Shown here piece after piece: positions 24,159-33,701 of a DNA stretch of 64,000 nucleotides (position 1 is its first letter; every line of letters begins with the position of its first letter). The stretch is taken from assembly GCA_964392455.1 (NCBI GenBank), contig CAYMPG010000004.1, forward strand, positions 24,600 to 88,599. The letters are read 5' to 3'. Position numbers and translations under genes: made by a program. The notes under the pieces were generated by a model. That model saw only the letters and a program-made list of their open reading frames with translations, did no database searches and was not told the origin of the DNA. Source of the stretch: SFEL01 sp964392455 (lineage in GTDB: Bacteria; Bacillota; Clostridia; Christensenellales; CAG-138).

Positions 24159-25147
24159 TACAGTAATTCTCCATTACAAGTGTTATTGTATTGTTTTTCG
24201 CTGCACATATGGCATGCTACAAAGTGACCGGGCTCGGCCTCAATCAGCTTGGGCTCGCACTGCTTACATTCTTCCTTGCAGTACCTGCACCTGCCGGCAA
24301 AGCGGCATACGGGCTTGGGGTCTATTGGGCTTGGCACATCTCCCGCAAGCACTATGCGCTCACGCTGTATATCTATCCTGGGCACAGGAACGGCCGAAAG
24401 CAGCGCCTGAGTATATGGATGCAGCGGATTTGCAAATATGGTCTTGCAGTCTCCCAGCTCCACGATTTTTCCAAGGTACATTACAGCTATCCTGTCGGAT
24501 ATATGCTTTACCACGCTAAGGTCATGGGAGATAAACAGATACGTCATCGCCCTCTGCTCCTGCAGCTTCTGGAGCAGATTCAGCACCTGAGCCTGTATGG
24601 ATACATCCAGCGCAGATACGGGCTCATCCAGCACCATGAAGGAAGGGTTCAGCGCTATTGCCCTTGCTATGCCAACACGCTGCCTTCTTCCGCCATCCAG
24701 CTCATGGGGATATGCATTCACCATGTGCTCCTGAAGGCCCACTGTACGCATGAGCTCATATACATGCTGCTCCATTTCGGACTTTTTGCTGTATACGCCC
24801 TGCACGATAAAGGGCTCGGCTATGCTCTGGAATATGCTCTTGCGGCCATCCAATGATGCATAGGGATCCTGAAATACGATCTGCATCTTTTTCCGTGCAG
24901 CCCGCATCTCATCCTTGCTGAATTTTCTTATATCCTCGCCTTCAAAGAGTATCTCGCCATCTGTGGCCTCGATGAGCCTCAGCATCAGCCGGCCTATGGT
25001 AGATTTTCCGCAGCCGGATTCTCCTACCAGGCCAAGGGTCTCGCCACGATGTATCTGCAGGCTTACATCATCTACTGCATGGAGGAGTCCCTTTTTGGTT
25101 TGGAAGAATTTTTTGAGGTTTTTCGTTTCAAGTATAACTTCGCTCAT
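24158..25147 (-). CDS. oligopeptide ABC transporter ATPase, OppF/DppF type
   Basis: 329 residues. Walker A GESGCGKS near residue 40, Q-loop in FQDPYASLDGRKS, Walker B FMVLDEPVSALD and H-loop ISHDLSV. The signature motif reads LDGGRRQR instead of LSGGQ. A C-terminal cysteine-rich segment (C-x5-C-x2-C-x3-C type, CRFAGRCRYCKEECKQC) matches the OppD/OppF C-terminal domain, which holds an Fe-S cluster in some members. It overlaps the previous gene by ATGA and should pair with it as a heterodimeric ATPase. Confidence 0.93.
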   Translation of the reverse strand: MSEVILETKNLKKFFQTKKGLLHAVDDVSLQIHRGETLGLVGESGCGKSTIGRLMLRLIEATDGEILFEGEDIRKFSKDEMRAARKKMQIVFQDPYASLDGRKSIFQSIAEPFIVQGVYSKKSEMEQHVYELMRTVGLQEHMVNAYPHELDGGRRQRVGIARAIALNPSFMVLDEPVSALDVSIQAQVLNLLQKLQEQRAMTYLFISHDLSVVKHISDRIAVMYLGKIVELGDCKTIFANPLHPYTQALLSAVPVPRIDIQRERIVLAGDVPSPIDPKPVCRFAGRCRYCKEECKQCEPKLIEAEPGHFVACHMCSEKQYNNTCNGELL

Positions 25148-26133
25148 TCTGCATCTTCTCCTTTTGCTTCATCCTTCCCGGCAAAGAAGCACCTTACATA
25201 ATGGCCCGGCTCTATTTCGGTCATCGGCGGGATGCCCTTGCTGCACTTTTCGCAGGCACGGGTGCAGCGTGGGTGGAAGCTGCAGCCCTCCGGCAGATGA
25301 TAGGGATTGGGGGTGAGACCGTGTATGGGGGTAAGCTCACTGTCATCCGAGTAAAGGTCGGGTATGCAGTTATAAAGGCCTATGGTATAGGGGTGGGATG
25401 CATTCTTGAATATATGTTCCAGCGTACCATACTCCACCACCTGGCCGGCATACATTACCGCAACATCGTCACAGGTTTCTGCCACTATGCCAAGGTCATG
25501 GGTTATAAGTATCATAGCTGTATTATACTGCTCTTTCAGCCCTTTGATAAGCTCCAGCACCTGGGCCTGTATGGTCACATCCAGCGCAGTGGTGGGTTCA
25601 TCGGCTATAAGCAGCTTCGGGTTGCACGCAAGAGCCATTGCTATGATAACACGCTGCTTCATGCCGCCGGAAAACTGATGGGGATACTCTCCGCCACGCT
25701 CCGCCTTTATGCCTACCTTTTCCAGCATCTTCAGCGCTTCGGCCGCCGCCTCCTTCTTATTCATGTGCCTGTGGAGTCGTATGGTCTCTGCTATCTGCTC
25801 CTGCACGGTCAGCACAGGATTAAGGCTGGTCATGGGGTCCTGGAATATCATGGATATGCTGCCGCCCTGTATGGCACGCATTTCCTTGCTGGTCTTTTTG
25901 AGCAGGTCTTCACCTTCAAACAGTATCTCGCCGCTTTTTATCCTGGCGGGAGGCTGCTGCAGTATTCCTATAATGGACTTTACCGTGGTGGTCTTTCCGG
26001 CACCAGTTTCGCCCACAAGGCCCAGTACCTTTCCCGGCTCCACCTGAAGGCTCAGCTCACGCACTGCCTCAACTGTACCATCCACCGTATGATAATCTAC
26101 AGAAAGATTTTTTACCTCGAGAAGCTTTTCCAC
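25144..26133 (-). CDS. oligopeptide ABC transporter ATPase, OppD/DppD type
   Basis: 329 residues. Walker A GETGAGKT, signature FSGGMKQR, Walker B LLIADEPTTALD, H-loop ITHDLGI, and the C-terminal cysteine motif around CSFHPRCTRACEKC. The start codon is GTG with AAGGAG upstream. With the OppF-type gene it energises import by the two permeases encoded just before it. Confidence 0.93.
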   Translation of the reverse strand: MEKLLEVKNLSVDYHTVDGTVEAVRELSLQVEPGKVLGLVGETGAGKTTTVKSIIGILQQPPARIKSGEILFEGEDLLKKTSKEMRAIQGGSISMIFQDPMTSLNPVLTVQEQIAETIRLHRHMNKKEAAAEALKMLEKVGIKAERGGEYPHQFSGGMKQRVIIAMALACNPKLLIADEPTTALDVTIQAQVLELIKGLKEQYNTAMILITHDLGIVAETCDDVAVMYAGQVVEYGTLEHIFKNASHPYTIGLYNCIPDLYSDDSELTPIHGLTPNPYHLPEGCSFHPRCTRACEKCSKGIPPMTEIEPGHYVRCFFAGKDEAKGEDAE

Positions 26134-26148
26134 TGTACTTTACTCTCC

Positions 26149-27039
26149 TTAATCTTTCAGTTTTGGATCCAGAGCATCCCTCAGGCCGTCTCCAAGGAAG
26201 TTCATGCCAAACACGGCAAACATGATGGCAAGTCCCGGGAAGGTGCAAAGATGAGGGAAGTCCCTTATATAATCACGCCCTGTGGAAAGCATGGCACCCC
26301 ACTCGGGAGTGGGAGGCACTATGCCCAGGCCTATGAAGCTCATGCTGGCGCAGGAAAGTATTGCGCCGCCCATTCTCAGCGTTGCCTGCACTATCAGCGG
26401 CGCAAGGCAGTTGGGTATTATGTGATTCAGTATGATATACCTGTCCTTGGCACCTGCCGCTATTGAAGCCTCCACAAATTCCTGCTGCTTAAGCGAAACT
26501 ATGGATGCACGCATCATTCGGCAGGTACTGGGTATATTGGATATACCTATGGCCACCATCACGTTCGTCAGGCTTGAGCCCAGGGCCGCAACTATGGATA
26601 TATTCAGCAGTATGCTGGGCACTGCCATAAATACGTCCATAACACGCATGATAAGCACCTCAGCCTTGCCGCCGTAATATCCGGCTATAGCTCCCAGGGT
26701 GATGCCGCCCAGCATGGAAAGTCCCACGGATATAAGGCCTACCGTAACGGATATGCGGGCGCCATAGATTATTCTCGAAAGTATATCTCTGCCAAGCTCA
26801 TCCGTACCAAACCAGTGGGAGCCGGAGGGCAATGCAAAGCGATTCAGCCAATCCTGCTCTATGGGGTCGTATGGAGCTATCAGCGGCGCAAATATTGCAC
26901 AGATGACCAGCAGCGATATCATGGACAGGCCTATCATGGCTGATTTGCTGCGCCTGAAGCGGCGCCATATTTCCTGTACGTTGCTTCTTTTCTTGTATAC
27001 TACCTGCGATTCTACGCATTCTGACTTGTTGTTAGCCAT
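26149..27039 (-). CDS. oligopeptide ABC transporter permease, DppC/OppC type
   Basis: 296 residues, about six membrane segments. The N-terminal HWFGTDELGRDILSRIIYGAR block and the EAA loop (EASIAAGAKDRYIILNHIIPN) are characteristic of the DppC/OppC family. AAGGAGG precedes the ATG, 12 bases after the DppB-type gene. Confidence 0.93.
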   Translation of the reverse strand: MANNKSECVESQVVYKKRSNVQEIWRRFRRSKSAMIGLSMISLLVICAIFAPLIAPYDPIEQDWLNRFALPSGSHWFGTDELGRDILSRIIYGARISVTVGLISVGLSMLGGITLGAIAGYYGGKAEVLIMRVMDVFMAVPSILLNISIVAALGSSLTNVMVAIGISNIPSTCRMMRASIVSLKQQEFVEASIAAGAKDRYIILNHIIPNCLAPLIVQATLRMGGAILSCASMSFIGLGIVPPTPEWGAMLSTGRDYIRDFPHLCTFPGLAIMFAVFGMNFLGDGLRDALDPKLKD

Positions 27040-27050
27040 TGCCGTCCTCC

Positions 27051-27980
27051 TTAAGACATCTTGGACCTCATGCGAGGGTCAACAGCCGCATAGCAAATAT
27101 CTACTATCAGGTTTACCACGCTGAAGGACAGCGCTATTACCAGCACGCCCCCCTGCACTACAGGGTAGTTTCTGGCCTTGATGGCATCTACCATCATCTT
27201 GCCTATGCCGTTTATTCCAAATATGGATTCTGTCAAAACTGATCCGCCAAGGAGGTAGCCAAACTGGGTGCCTATGGTGGTCAATACGGGGATCATTGCG
27301 TTTTTCAGCGCATGATGCAGCCTTATTACCCATTCATTCTGTCCCTTGGCACGGGCTGTGCTTATATAATCCTGACGGATTACCTCCAGCATACTGGAGC
27401 GGGTCATTCTGGCAATGGAGGCCGCAGAGCTGGTGCCTATGGTAATGGCAGGCAGTATCATATGCTTCCAGCTGGAGAAGCCGGTGGCCGGCAGCCATTT
27501 CAGCTTTACCGCAAATACCAGCATCAATAGCAGGCCCTGCCAGAAGTTTGGCATGGCATTTCCCACCATGGCAAGGCCCATGGCTGCGCTGTCAAACAGG
27601 GAATACTGCCATACCGCAGCCAGCAGGCCCAGCGTAATACCTACCACCACCGCCAGTGCGACGGATACCGATGTAAGCTTAAGAGTATTGGGGAAGGTAG
27701 CCGCTATTCTTTCAGAAACGTTTCTCTTTGTAGAATAGCAAATTCCCATATCGCCCTTTAAAAGCCTTGAAACATAGTTATACAGCCTCTGAAAATAGCC
27801 GCCATTGAGGCCCAGTTCTTCTCTGAGCGCTTCGCGCTGTTCCTCTGTGCTGTTTCCACCTTCCATTATGCTATCTATTGGGTCACCCGGAGTAATGTAC
27901 ATCAGCGTGAAGACCAATATGGTAACACCAAGCATTACAGGAATGAACATAAGCATACGGCGAAGTATGTATTTAATCAT
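27051..27980 (-). CDS. oligopeptide ABC transporter permease, DppB/OppB type
   Basis: 309 residues starting MIKYILRRMLMFIPVMLGV, the usual N-terminus of DppB-type permeases, with AGGAG upstream; the longer frame is rejected. About six membrane segments, and an EAA-like loop (YISTARAKGQNEWVIRLHHALKN). Confidence 0.93.
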   Translation of the reverse strand: MIKYILRRMLMFIPVMLGVTILVFTLMYITPGDPIDSIMEGGNSTEEQREALREELGLNGGYFQRLYNYVSRLLKGDMGICYSTKRNVSERIAATFPNTLKLTSVSVALAVVVGITLGLLAAVWQYSLFDSAAMGLAMVGNAMPNFWQGLLLMLVFAVKLKWLPATGFSSWKHMILPAITIGTSSAASIARMTRSSMLEVIRQDYISTARAKGQNEWVIRLHHALKNAMIPVLTTIGTQFGYLLGGSVLTESIFGINGIGKMMVDAIKARNYPVVQGGVLVIALSFSVVNLIVDICYAAVDPRMRSKMS

Positions 27981-28078
27981 ATAATTGCTCCTGTTGCGTT
28001 TTTTAGCCTTATACAATACAACGGGCAACCGGACATCCTATACAAGCTGACCGGCTGCCCGTCTATGTTCAGTACTGA

Positions 28079-29683
28079 TTATTTTTCAACAAAGTAGAAG
28101 TCACTGAACCTGAACATATTGCTTACATTGGTGTTATAGCCGCGCAGATCTGCGCTGACGCCGGTTACACCATAAACGTGGGCAATATATACCATGGGTG
28201 CAAGCTCATGAACCATTTCCTGGGCCTCATAGGTGAGAGCGCTGCGCTCATCCGCATCGGTGGTGGTCATGATCTTATCGAGGATCTCATCCACGGCGGG
28301 ATCGCTGAGCCTGCAGCGGCTGTAAGAGGAGCCTATATTGGAGGAGTGGAACAGGGTGTACATCTGCTCACCGCCATCAACGGTATTGGTACCGGTGTTG
28401 ACGCTTGCCATCTGGTACTGTCCATTGTTGAGCATGGAGGAAAGGGTCGCGCTTTCGGTGGGCTCCAGCTTAAGGGTGATGCCCGCCTGGCCCCACATCT
28501 GCTGGAGCAGCTCCATGAGCATATTATTGGTGGAGTTTGCAAGGTAAATGAAGCTTACCTCGATGCCATCGGCATATCCGGCCTCTGCAAGGAGTTCCTT
28601 TGCCTTAGCAGGATCATATTCATACTGCTGCAGATCGGTATTACGGCCGAGAAGGTTGGGAGCTATGGGGCTTACTGCGGGAGCAGAAGCAGGATAGCAT
28701 ATCTCACGGACGGTAGCCACATCGGTAGCGTAGTTGAATGCCTTTCTTACCCTTACATCCTGGAACAGCTCGTCCTCGCAATTGAAGGCGATGCAGCGGA
28801 TGGTGGGGCCGGTGGAGGTGTAAACATCGGTATCGACGTTTTCCTTAAGCCTGTCGATATCGTTTGCAGATACCTGAGTAGCAAGGTCAAGGCCGCCGCT
28901 CTCCAGGTCGATGGTACGGCTGGAGCTCTCAGTGATAACGCGGAGAACTATGTTCTTAAGCTTTGCAGGCTCTCCGAAGTAATCGTCATTGCGGGTGAGG
29001 ACTATGCTGTCGCCCTCTGCCCAGGATTCAAACTTGTAGGGGCCGGTGCCAACGGGAGCATGGCTGTATACAGTCTGGTCAACGGCTTCCACTGCCTTCT
29101 GGTTCAGAATGTAGCAGGGGTTCTGGTTATTGGCCAGCTGGGACTCGATGAAAGCATAGGGGCGCTTGGTCTGGAAGCTGAATGTATAATCATCCACAGC
29201 AGTGAGGCTTTCCCTTACTATCTCGGCCATGGCATTGGAGGCGCTGGGCATATCGTAAAGACGGTCAAAGCTGAACACTACGTCGCTTGCCTTCAGCTCC
29301 TCGCCATTGTGGAACTTTACGCCCTGACGGAGGTGGAATACCCAGGTAACATCATCGGTCTGCTCCCAGCTCTCGGCCAGGTCAGGCTGTATAACGTTAT
29401 TGTCATCGTAGGTTATCAGACGGCTGTATACATTGTAATGCACCATCCAGGAAGCAGTGGAATCTCCGGGATCAAGGGAGCCGGGTTCTCTGTCCAGTCC
29501 GACGGTAAGAGTATCCTTGGATGATACTACTTCGTCCTCGGTAGCTGTTACATCAGGAGCAACCACTCCGCTTTCCTCGGTGGCTGGCTCGCTGGGCTCA
29601 GCTTCGGGGGACGCAGTGCATCCTGTAACCGCCAGTGCGACTACAAGTGCCATTGCCAGCAAACGTGTCATCAGCTTTTTCAT
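28079..29683 (-). CDS. family 5 solute-binding lipoprotein (peptide-type)
   Basis: 534 residues. A lipoprotein signal ends at VTGC (Cys22), then an acidic Glu/Ser/Thr-rich linker to about residue 55, then a full-length SBP_bac_5 domain (TLTVGLDREPGSLDPGD at its start, GTGPYKFESWAEGDSIVLTRND near 200). It captures the substrate outside the membrane for the DppB/DppC pair. First gene of the operon, with AAAGGAG before the start. Peptides are the likely substrate class because peptidases close the operon, but family 5 also binds nickel, glutathione or sugars in some organisms. Confidence 0.92.
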   Translation of the reverse strand: MKKLMTRLLAMALVVALAVTGCTASPEAEPSEPATEESGVVAPDVTATEDEVVSSKDTLTVGLDREPGSLDPGDSTASWMVHYNVYSRLITYDDNNVIQPDLAESWEQTDDVTWVFHLRQGVKFHNGEELKASDVVFSFDRLYDMPSASNAMAEIVRESLTAVDDYTFSFQTKRPYAFIESQLANNQNPCYILNQKAVEAVDQTVYSHAPVGTGPYKFESWAEGDSIVLTRNDDYFGEPAKLKNIVLRVITESSSRTIDLESGGLDLATQVSANDIDRLKENVDTDVYTSTGPTIRCIAFNCEDELFQDVRVRKAFNYATDVATVREICYPASAPAVSPIAPNLLGRNTDLQQYEYDPAKAKELLAEAGYADGIEVSFIYLANSTNNMLMELLQQMWGQAGITLKLEPTESATLSSMLNNGQYQMASVNTGTNTVDGGEQMYTLFHSSNIGSSYSRCRLSDPAVDEILDKIMTTTDADERSALTYEAQEMVHELAPMVYIAHVYGVTGVSADLRGYNTNVSNMFRFSDFYFVEK

Positions 29684-29754
29684 TCTTTATTCTCCTTTTC
29701 AGATTGTTACCCTATGTGGGCATTTGTTTGACAGCTTTTTATGCAATTCAGCTT

Positions 29755-29772
29755 GCCACGATATGTTGTGGC
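29755..29772. promoter_or_regulatory. inverted repeat in the binding-protein/LysR intergenic region
   Basis: GCCAC (29755-29759) and GTGGC (29768-29772) around an A/T-rich centre, in the 195-bp divergent gap. Possible operator for the LysR regulator. Confidence 0.35.
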
Positions 29773-29847
29773 TATTTTAACATTCACCTGTTATTTTTAA
29801 AATACAATCCATTCTAATAACTCCTTTAGTTTTTCTTAATATTATTG

Positions 29848-29853
29848 TATAAT
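29848..29853 (+). promoter_or_regulatory. -10 element of the LysR gene
   Basis: TATAAT at 29848-29853, 26 bases before the ATG, with only a weak TTTAGT 17 bp upstream. Confidence 0.55.
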
Positions 29854-29878
29854 CCTATGCAAAGGAGGATAGGCTGAA

Positions 29879-30820
29879 ATGAATCTAAAAGAGCAAAAGT
29901 ACATATGCACGCTCGCATCCACCGGAAGCATAACAAAAGCGGCGGAGCTGCTTGGCATAACTCCGCCGGCACTTAGCCTCTATATTTCGAACGTGGAAAA
30001 GGAGCTGGGTATAAAGCTGTTTACCCGCACGAAAAAGAAATTCACCCCCACATACATGGGGCAGGTATATATCAGCAAGGCCCACAAAATGCTGGACCTG
30101 AAAAATGAATTTGACCATGAGCTTGCCAGTGCCCTCAGCACATATACAGGCAAAATACGCATAGGCCTGCAATCCGTGGCGCTGGGCTATCTTATACCCT
30201 ACATCGTGCGCGATTATGCGCTTATGTTTCCCCATATAGAGATAAGCATACTTGAAGGCCGGTATTCCATGCTGGAGAACGGCCTTTTAAGCGGGGATCT
30301 GGACATTGTGCTGTGCAATGTGCCCTTTTATTCCCCATCTTTCTCGTATACCTCGCTTTTCCACGATCCGCTGAGGCTGGTAGTGCCTGAACAGCATCAC
30401 CACATAACCACAGGCCAGGATGGCACTTTCCCTGTGGTAGACCTGGGCGACCTGAAGCACGAAAACTTCATACTGCTGCAGCCCGGCCAAAGCCTGCGTA
30501 CTCTGGCCATGCGTGTATTCTCCAATGCGCTTATTTCTCCCGAGCGCATAACGGAGGTATCAAGCGTATCCACCGCAATGCGCCTTGTGTCGGTAAATTA
30601 CGGCATCAGCTTTTGCCCTCAGAGCTACATCCATTCCATAGCAGCCCCTTATCCGCTGGAGCTGCTGTCGCTGGGAGAATACACCCTTTCCCTGGAGTTT
30701 TCCGCCCTTTACAACAAGACGGCGGCCCTTCCATCACACCTTAGCAGCTTTATAAGCATCTGTAAGCACTATGCATCGGATTTGGAATCCAAAAAGCTGT
30801 CTTATGTGCGCTATGTGTAG
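29879..30820 (+). CDS. LysR-type regulator beside the peptide ABC operon
   Basis: 313 residues. The N-terminal winged helix (1-60) has the LysR pattern, TGSITKAAELLGITPPALSLYISNVEKELGIKLF; the rest is a periplasmic-binding-like effector domain (about 90-300). AAAGGAGG precedes the start. It is divergent from the binding-protein gene and probably regulates that operon in response to a transported or processed compound. Convergent with the aconitase gene, 6 bases apart. Confidence 0.9.
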   Translation: MNLKEQKYICTLASTGSITKAAELLGITPPALSLYISNVEKELGIKLFTRTKKKFTPTYMGQVYISKAHKMLDLKNEFDHELASALSTYTGKIRIGLQSVALGYLIPYIVRDYALMFPHIEISILEGRYSMLENGLLSGDLDIVLCNVPFYSPSFSYTSLFHDPLRLVVPEQHHHITTGQDGTFPVVDLGDLKHENFILLQPGQSLRTLAMRVFSNALISPERITEVSSVSTAMRLVSVNYGISFCPQSYIHSIAAPYPLELLSLGEYTLSLEFSALYNKTAALPSHLSSFISICKHYASDLESKKLSYVRYV

Positions 30821-30826
30821 CAGCCG

Positions 30827-32779
30827 TTATTCACCGATAACGCTTTTAATGTATCTCAGCCTTCCTCCCCGCAGAACCACCTCAAGCTCATCCCGGCTAA
30901 AATCCGCCCGGCAATCAAAGGAAAAACCACCTGTAAGGTCGTTTACGGTAACGGTGCCTGTTTTTAGCTGGGCCGGGAAGGCCCTTATTTCCAGCTCATC
31001 GCCAAGCTTTACCCGACCATAATCTTTCACATCTGCAAGCACCAGGGGAACCACGCCATGATTGATAAGGTTTCCCCGGTGTATTCTGGCTATGCTCTTT
31101 GCAATTACGGCCTTTACTCCAAGGTACATTGGATTGATTGCCGCATGTTCCCTTGATGACCCCTGGCCATAGTTGTCGCCGCCTATTATTATGCTTTTTC
31201 CATATTCAGCCGCCCTGCCGGCAAAGCCCTTATCATAATTATAAAAGCAGTATTTGCTCATAAGCGGTATATTTGAGCGCATTGAAGAGAATTCTGCCGA
31301 GGCAGGAGTTATATCATCCGTGCTGACGTTATCTCCCGCCTTAAGGCTAACCCTGCATACAAGGTTTTCTTCAGGCTTATCCGGCACAGGCAGAGGCTTA
31401 ATACCCTTTCCCCGCAGTACCTGCACCTTTTCTGCCTCCTCGATAGATAGAGGCGGTATCAGCATGGAGTCATCCACCCAGTATGCCTCAGGCTCCCTTA
31501 TATCCCTCAGCAGCTCCACGTCATCCCCCATTATTTCTGCTGCTGTGGCAAATGTTCCCTTTATGGCAGTTGCCGTAGCCACCTCAGGGCCGGTGATATA
31601 CAGCTTTGCCGTAGGATTGCCGCTGCGCCCCTTGAAATTGCGATTGGATGTCCTTACCGATATGCCGTCCGTTACAGGGGATTGGCCTATGCCGCAGCAG
31701 GGGCCGCAGGATATTTCCAGCAGCCTTACCCCGGCATCCACAAGCATATCCATATAGCCATTCCGCATAAGATCCTTATAAATCTGCCTTGTTGCAGGCG
31801 CACATACGCAGCTCACGTCCTCATGCACATGCTGCCCCTTCAATACCCGGGCAGCCCTTGCGATATCGCTATAGCTGCCATTTGTGCAGCTTCCGATAAA
31901 TACCTGCTGAACGGGGAGCTTCGAGGCCTGGCTCACCTTTATCACATTATCTGGCTGGTTTGGGCAGGCCATCATTGGCTCCAGCGCATCCAGATCCAGC
32001 TCTATATACTCATCATAATTACAGCCCTCATCAGCCTTCAGCTCCACAAAGGAGCTCTCCCTCCCCTGGGCTTTCATAAAGGCAAATACCATTTCATCGG
32101 CCGGGAATACAGAGGCCGTAGCCCCCAGCTCCGCCCCCATATTCGCTATGGTGGCCCGCTCCGGCACGGAAAGGGTTTTTATTCCATCGCCGGTATACTC
32201 ATATATCCTGCCAATGCCCCCATTTACGCCATAGCGCCGCAGCAGCTCAAGTATCACATCCTTGGCGGAGACTCCACCCTTCAGCCTTCCAGTCAGCCTT
32301 ACGTTGACCACCTTTGGCATGTTCATCTTCAGGGGCAGCCCGGCCATGGCTCCGGCCACATCCATCCCACCGGCACCCATTGCCAGCATCCCTATTGCCC
32401 CGCAGGAGGGGGTATGGCTATCGGTACCCAGGCTGACCTTGCCAGGCACAGCAAAGCGGGCAAGGTGCACCGAGTGCATTATCCCATTGCCCGCCCTAGA
32501 AAGATATATGCCATACCGTTTGGCTATGGACTGGAGAAAAGCGTGGTCATCAGGGGTTTTTTCATCAACGTACAAAAGATTATGGTCAATATAGCTTACA
32601 GATACCTCTGTACGCACCCTTGGCATACCTATGGCCTCAAAGGCCAGATAGCACATTACTGCGTTTATATCATGGGTAAGCGTCTGATCCACCCTTATTG
32701 AAAGCTGGGCCCCTTCCTTTGGCTGGGCCGGCTCTGTAAGATGGCTGCTGATTATTTTCCAGGTCAGATTGCTTGCCAT
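30827..32779 (-). CDS. aconitate hydratase
   Basis: Interconverts citrate, cis-aconitate and isocitrate using a [4Fe-4S] cluster. 650 residues with the cluster ligands in GSCTNGSYSD (one Cys) and SCGPCCGIGQ (two Cys), the LGTDSHTPSCGAIGMLAMGAGG block, and the swivel-domain GDNYGQGSSREHAA motif in the C-terminal third. It is of the single-chain ~650-residue anaerobe type. The neighbours are a LysR regulator and citrate lyase genes; the start overlaps the LysR stop by one base. In this setting it may feed isocitrate or aconitate into citrate cleavage rather than run a full cycle. Confidence 0.92.
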   Translation of the reverse strand: MASNLTWKIISSHLTEPAQPKEGAQLSIRVDQTLTHDINAVMCYLAFEAIGMPRVRTEVSVSYIDHNLLYVDEKTPDDHAFLQSIAKRYGIYLSRAGNGIMHSVHLARFAVPGKVSLGTDSHTPSCGAIGMLAMGAGGMDVAGAMAGLPLKMNMPKVVNVRLTGRLKGGVSAKDVILELLRRYGVNGGIGRIYEYTGDGIKTLSVPERATIANMGAELGATASVFPADEMVFAFMKAQGRESSFVELKADEGCNYDEYIELDLDALEPMMACPNQPDNVIKVSQASKLPVQQVFIGSCTNGSYSDIARAARVLKGQHVHEDVSCVCAPATRQIYKDLMRNGYMDMLVDAGVRLLEISCGPCCGIGQSPVTDGISVRTSNRNFKGRSGNPTAKLYITGPEVATATAIKGTFATAAEIMGDDVELLRDIREPEAYWVDDSMLIPPLSIEEAEKVQVLRGKGIKPLPVPDKPEENLVCRVSLKAGDNVSTDDITPASAEFSSMRSNIPLMSKYCFYNYDKGFAGRAAEYGKSIIIGGDNYGQGSSREHAAINPMYLGVKAVIAKSIARIHRGNLINHGVVPLVLADVKDYGRVKLGDELEIRAFPAQLKTGTVTVNDLTGGFSFDCRADFSRDELEVVLRGGRLRYIKSVIGE

Positions 32780-33669
32780 TATTCTCTCCCGCTTATTATG
32801 CCGCTCATATCAGTGGTGCATATAAAATCCACAAAGTCCGCAATTGCACGCCTTTTCAGAGAAGCCTGCTTATACAGCAGCCAGGTTTTTCTCGTTAGCC
32901 TGCTGCCATCAGCATTAGTCAGCGGCAATGAATACAGCTCCGGGTCGTGGGAAAAGTAATTTGAATCCGTAAATATGCCAAAGCCCATTCCGTGCTGCAC
33001 CATGGATACGCAGCAATCCCCTGTGGACACCTTGAAGCGAGGTATCAGCTCCGTATCATAATGCTCATTCCACCATCTGCATATGGCATTGGTGGTCATC
33101 TGATTTGTATTGAACTGGATATACGGTATATGGGCCAGCTCCTCAGGGGCAAAGGGTCTATTATATACAGCGCAGAGCTGATCTTCGCTTATAAGCATCC
33201 TCTGAAGATATGAATCCTCCGCACTGTATCGTGCAAAGCAAAGGTCAAGTATCCCGCTCTCCACGCTCCGGGCCAGCTCGTCGCTCAGGGCCGTTACTAT
33301 CTCTATGTGTGCCTTTGGGTAGCGCCGTGTGTACTGGGCCAGAAGTGCCGGCATAACATACCTCACATATGAATAGGGCACCCCTATATGCAGCGTTTCC
33401 TCAAGGCTGCTGTTGGATTCTGCAACGCAGTCCTTTGCCTCCTGTATTGCGGCAATGACCGCCTCGGCCTTTTTTGCAATAAGCTCTCCCTCGGGAGTAA
33501 GCTCCGAGCCCCGCCTGTTTCGCAGCAGCAGCGATATTCCAAGCTCCTCCTCTATGGCCTGTATGCGTTTGGTAAGGGTGGGCTGAGATAAAAAGAGCAT
33601 ATTTGCCGTTTTTGTGATATTGCGTGTTTTATTCAGCGTTACGATTATTTTCCAATCAAAATCCCGCAT
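32779..33669 (-). CDS. LysR-type regulator of the citrate lyase region
   Basis: 296 residues with a LysR winged helix (NITKTANMLFLSQPTLTKRIQAIEEELGISLLLRNRRG, about 17-50) and an effector domain. It sits between citXG and the aconitase gene, translationally coupled to the latter. It probably senses citrate or a related tricarboxylate and controls the two divergent cit transcripts. The ribosome binding site is weak (GAAGAAAA). Confidence 0.88.
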   Translation of the reverse strand: MRDFDWKIIVTLNKTRNITKTANMLFLSQPTLTKRIQAIEEELGISLLLRNRRGSELTPEGELIAKKAEAVIAAIQEAKDCVAESNSSLEETLHIGVPYSYVRYVMPALLAQYTRRYPKAHIEIVTALSDELARSVESGILDLCFARYSAEDSYLQRMLISEDQLCAVYNRPFAPEELAHIPYIQFNTNQMTTNAICRWWNEHYDTELIPRFKVSTGDCCVSMVQHGMGFGIFTDSNYFSHDPELYSLPLTNADGSRLTRKTWLLYKQASLKRRAIADFVDFICTTDMSGIISGRE

Positions 33670-33701
33670 TTTTCTTCATACCGCCTTGATTATTACTTTT
33701 G

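Noticed and set aside
28178..29524. 448-residue open frame on the plus strand over the binding-protein gene
   Set aside because: Shadow of the SBP_bac_5 lipoprotein gene, which has signal peptide and ribosome binding site.
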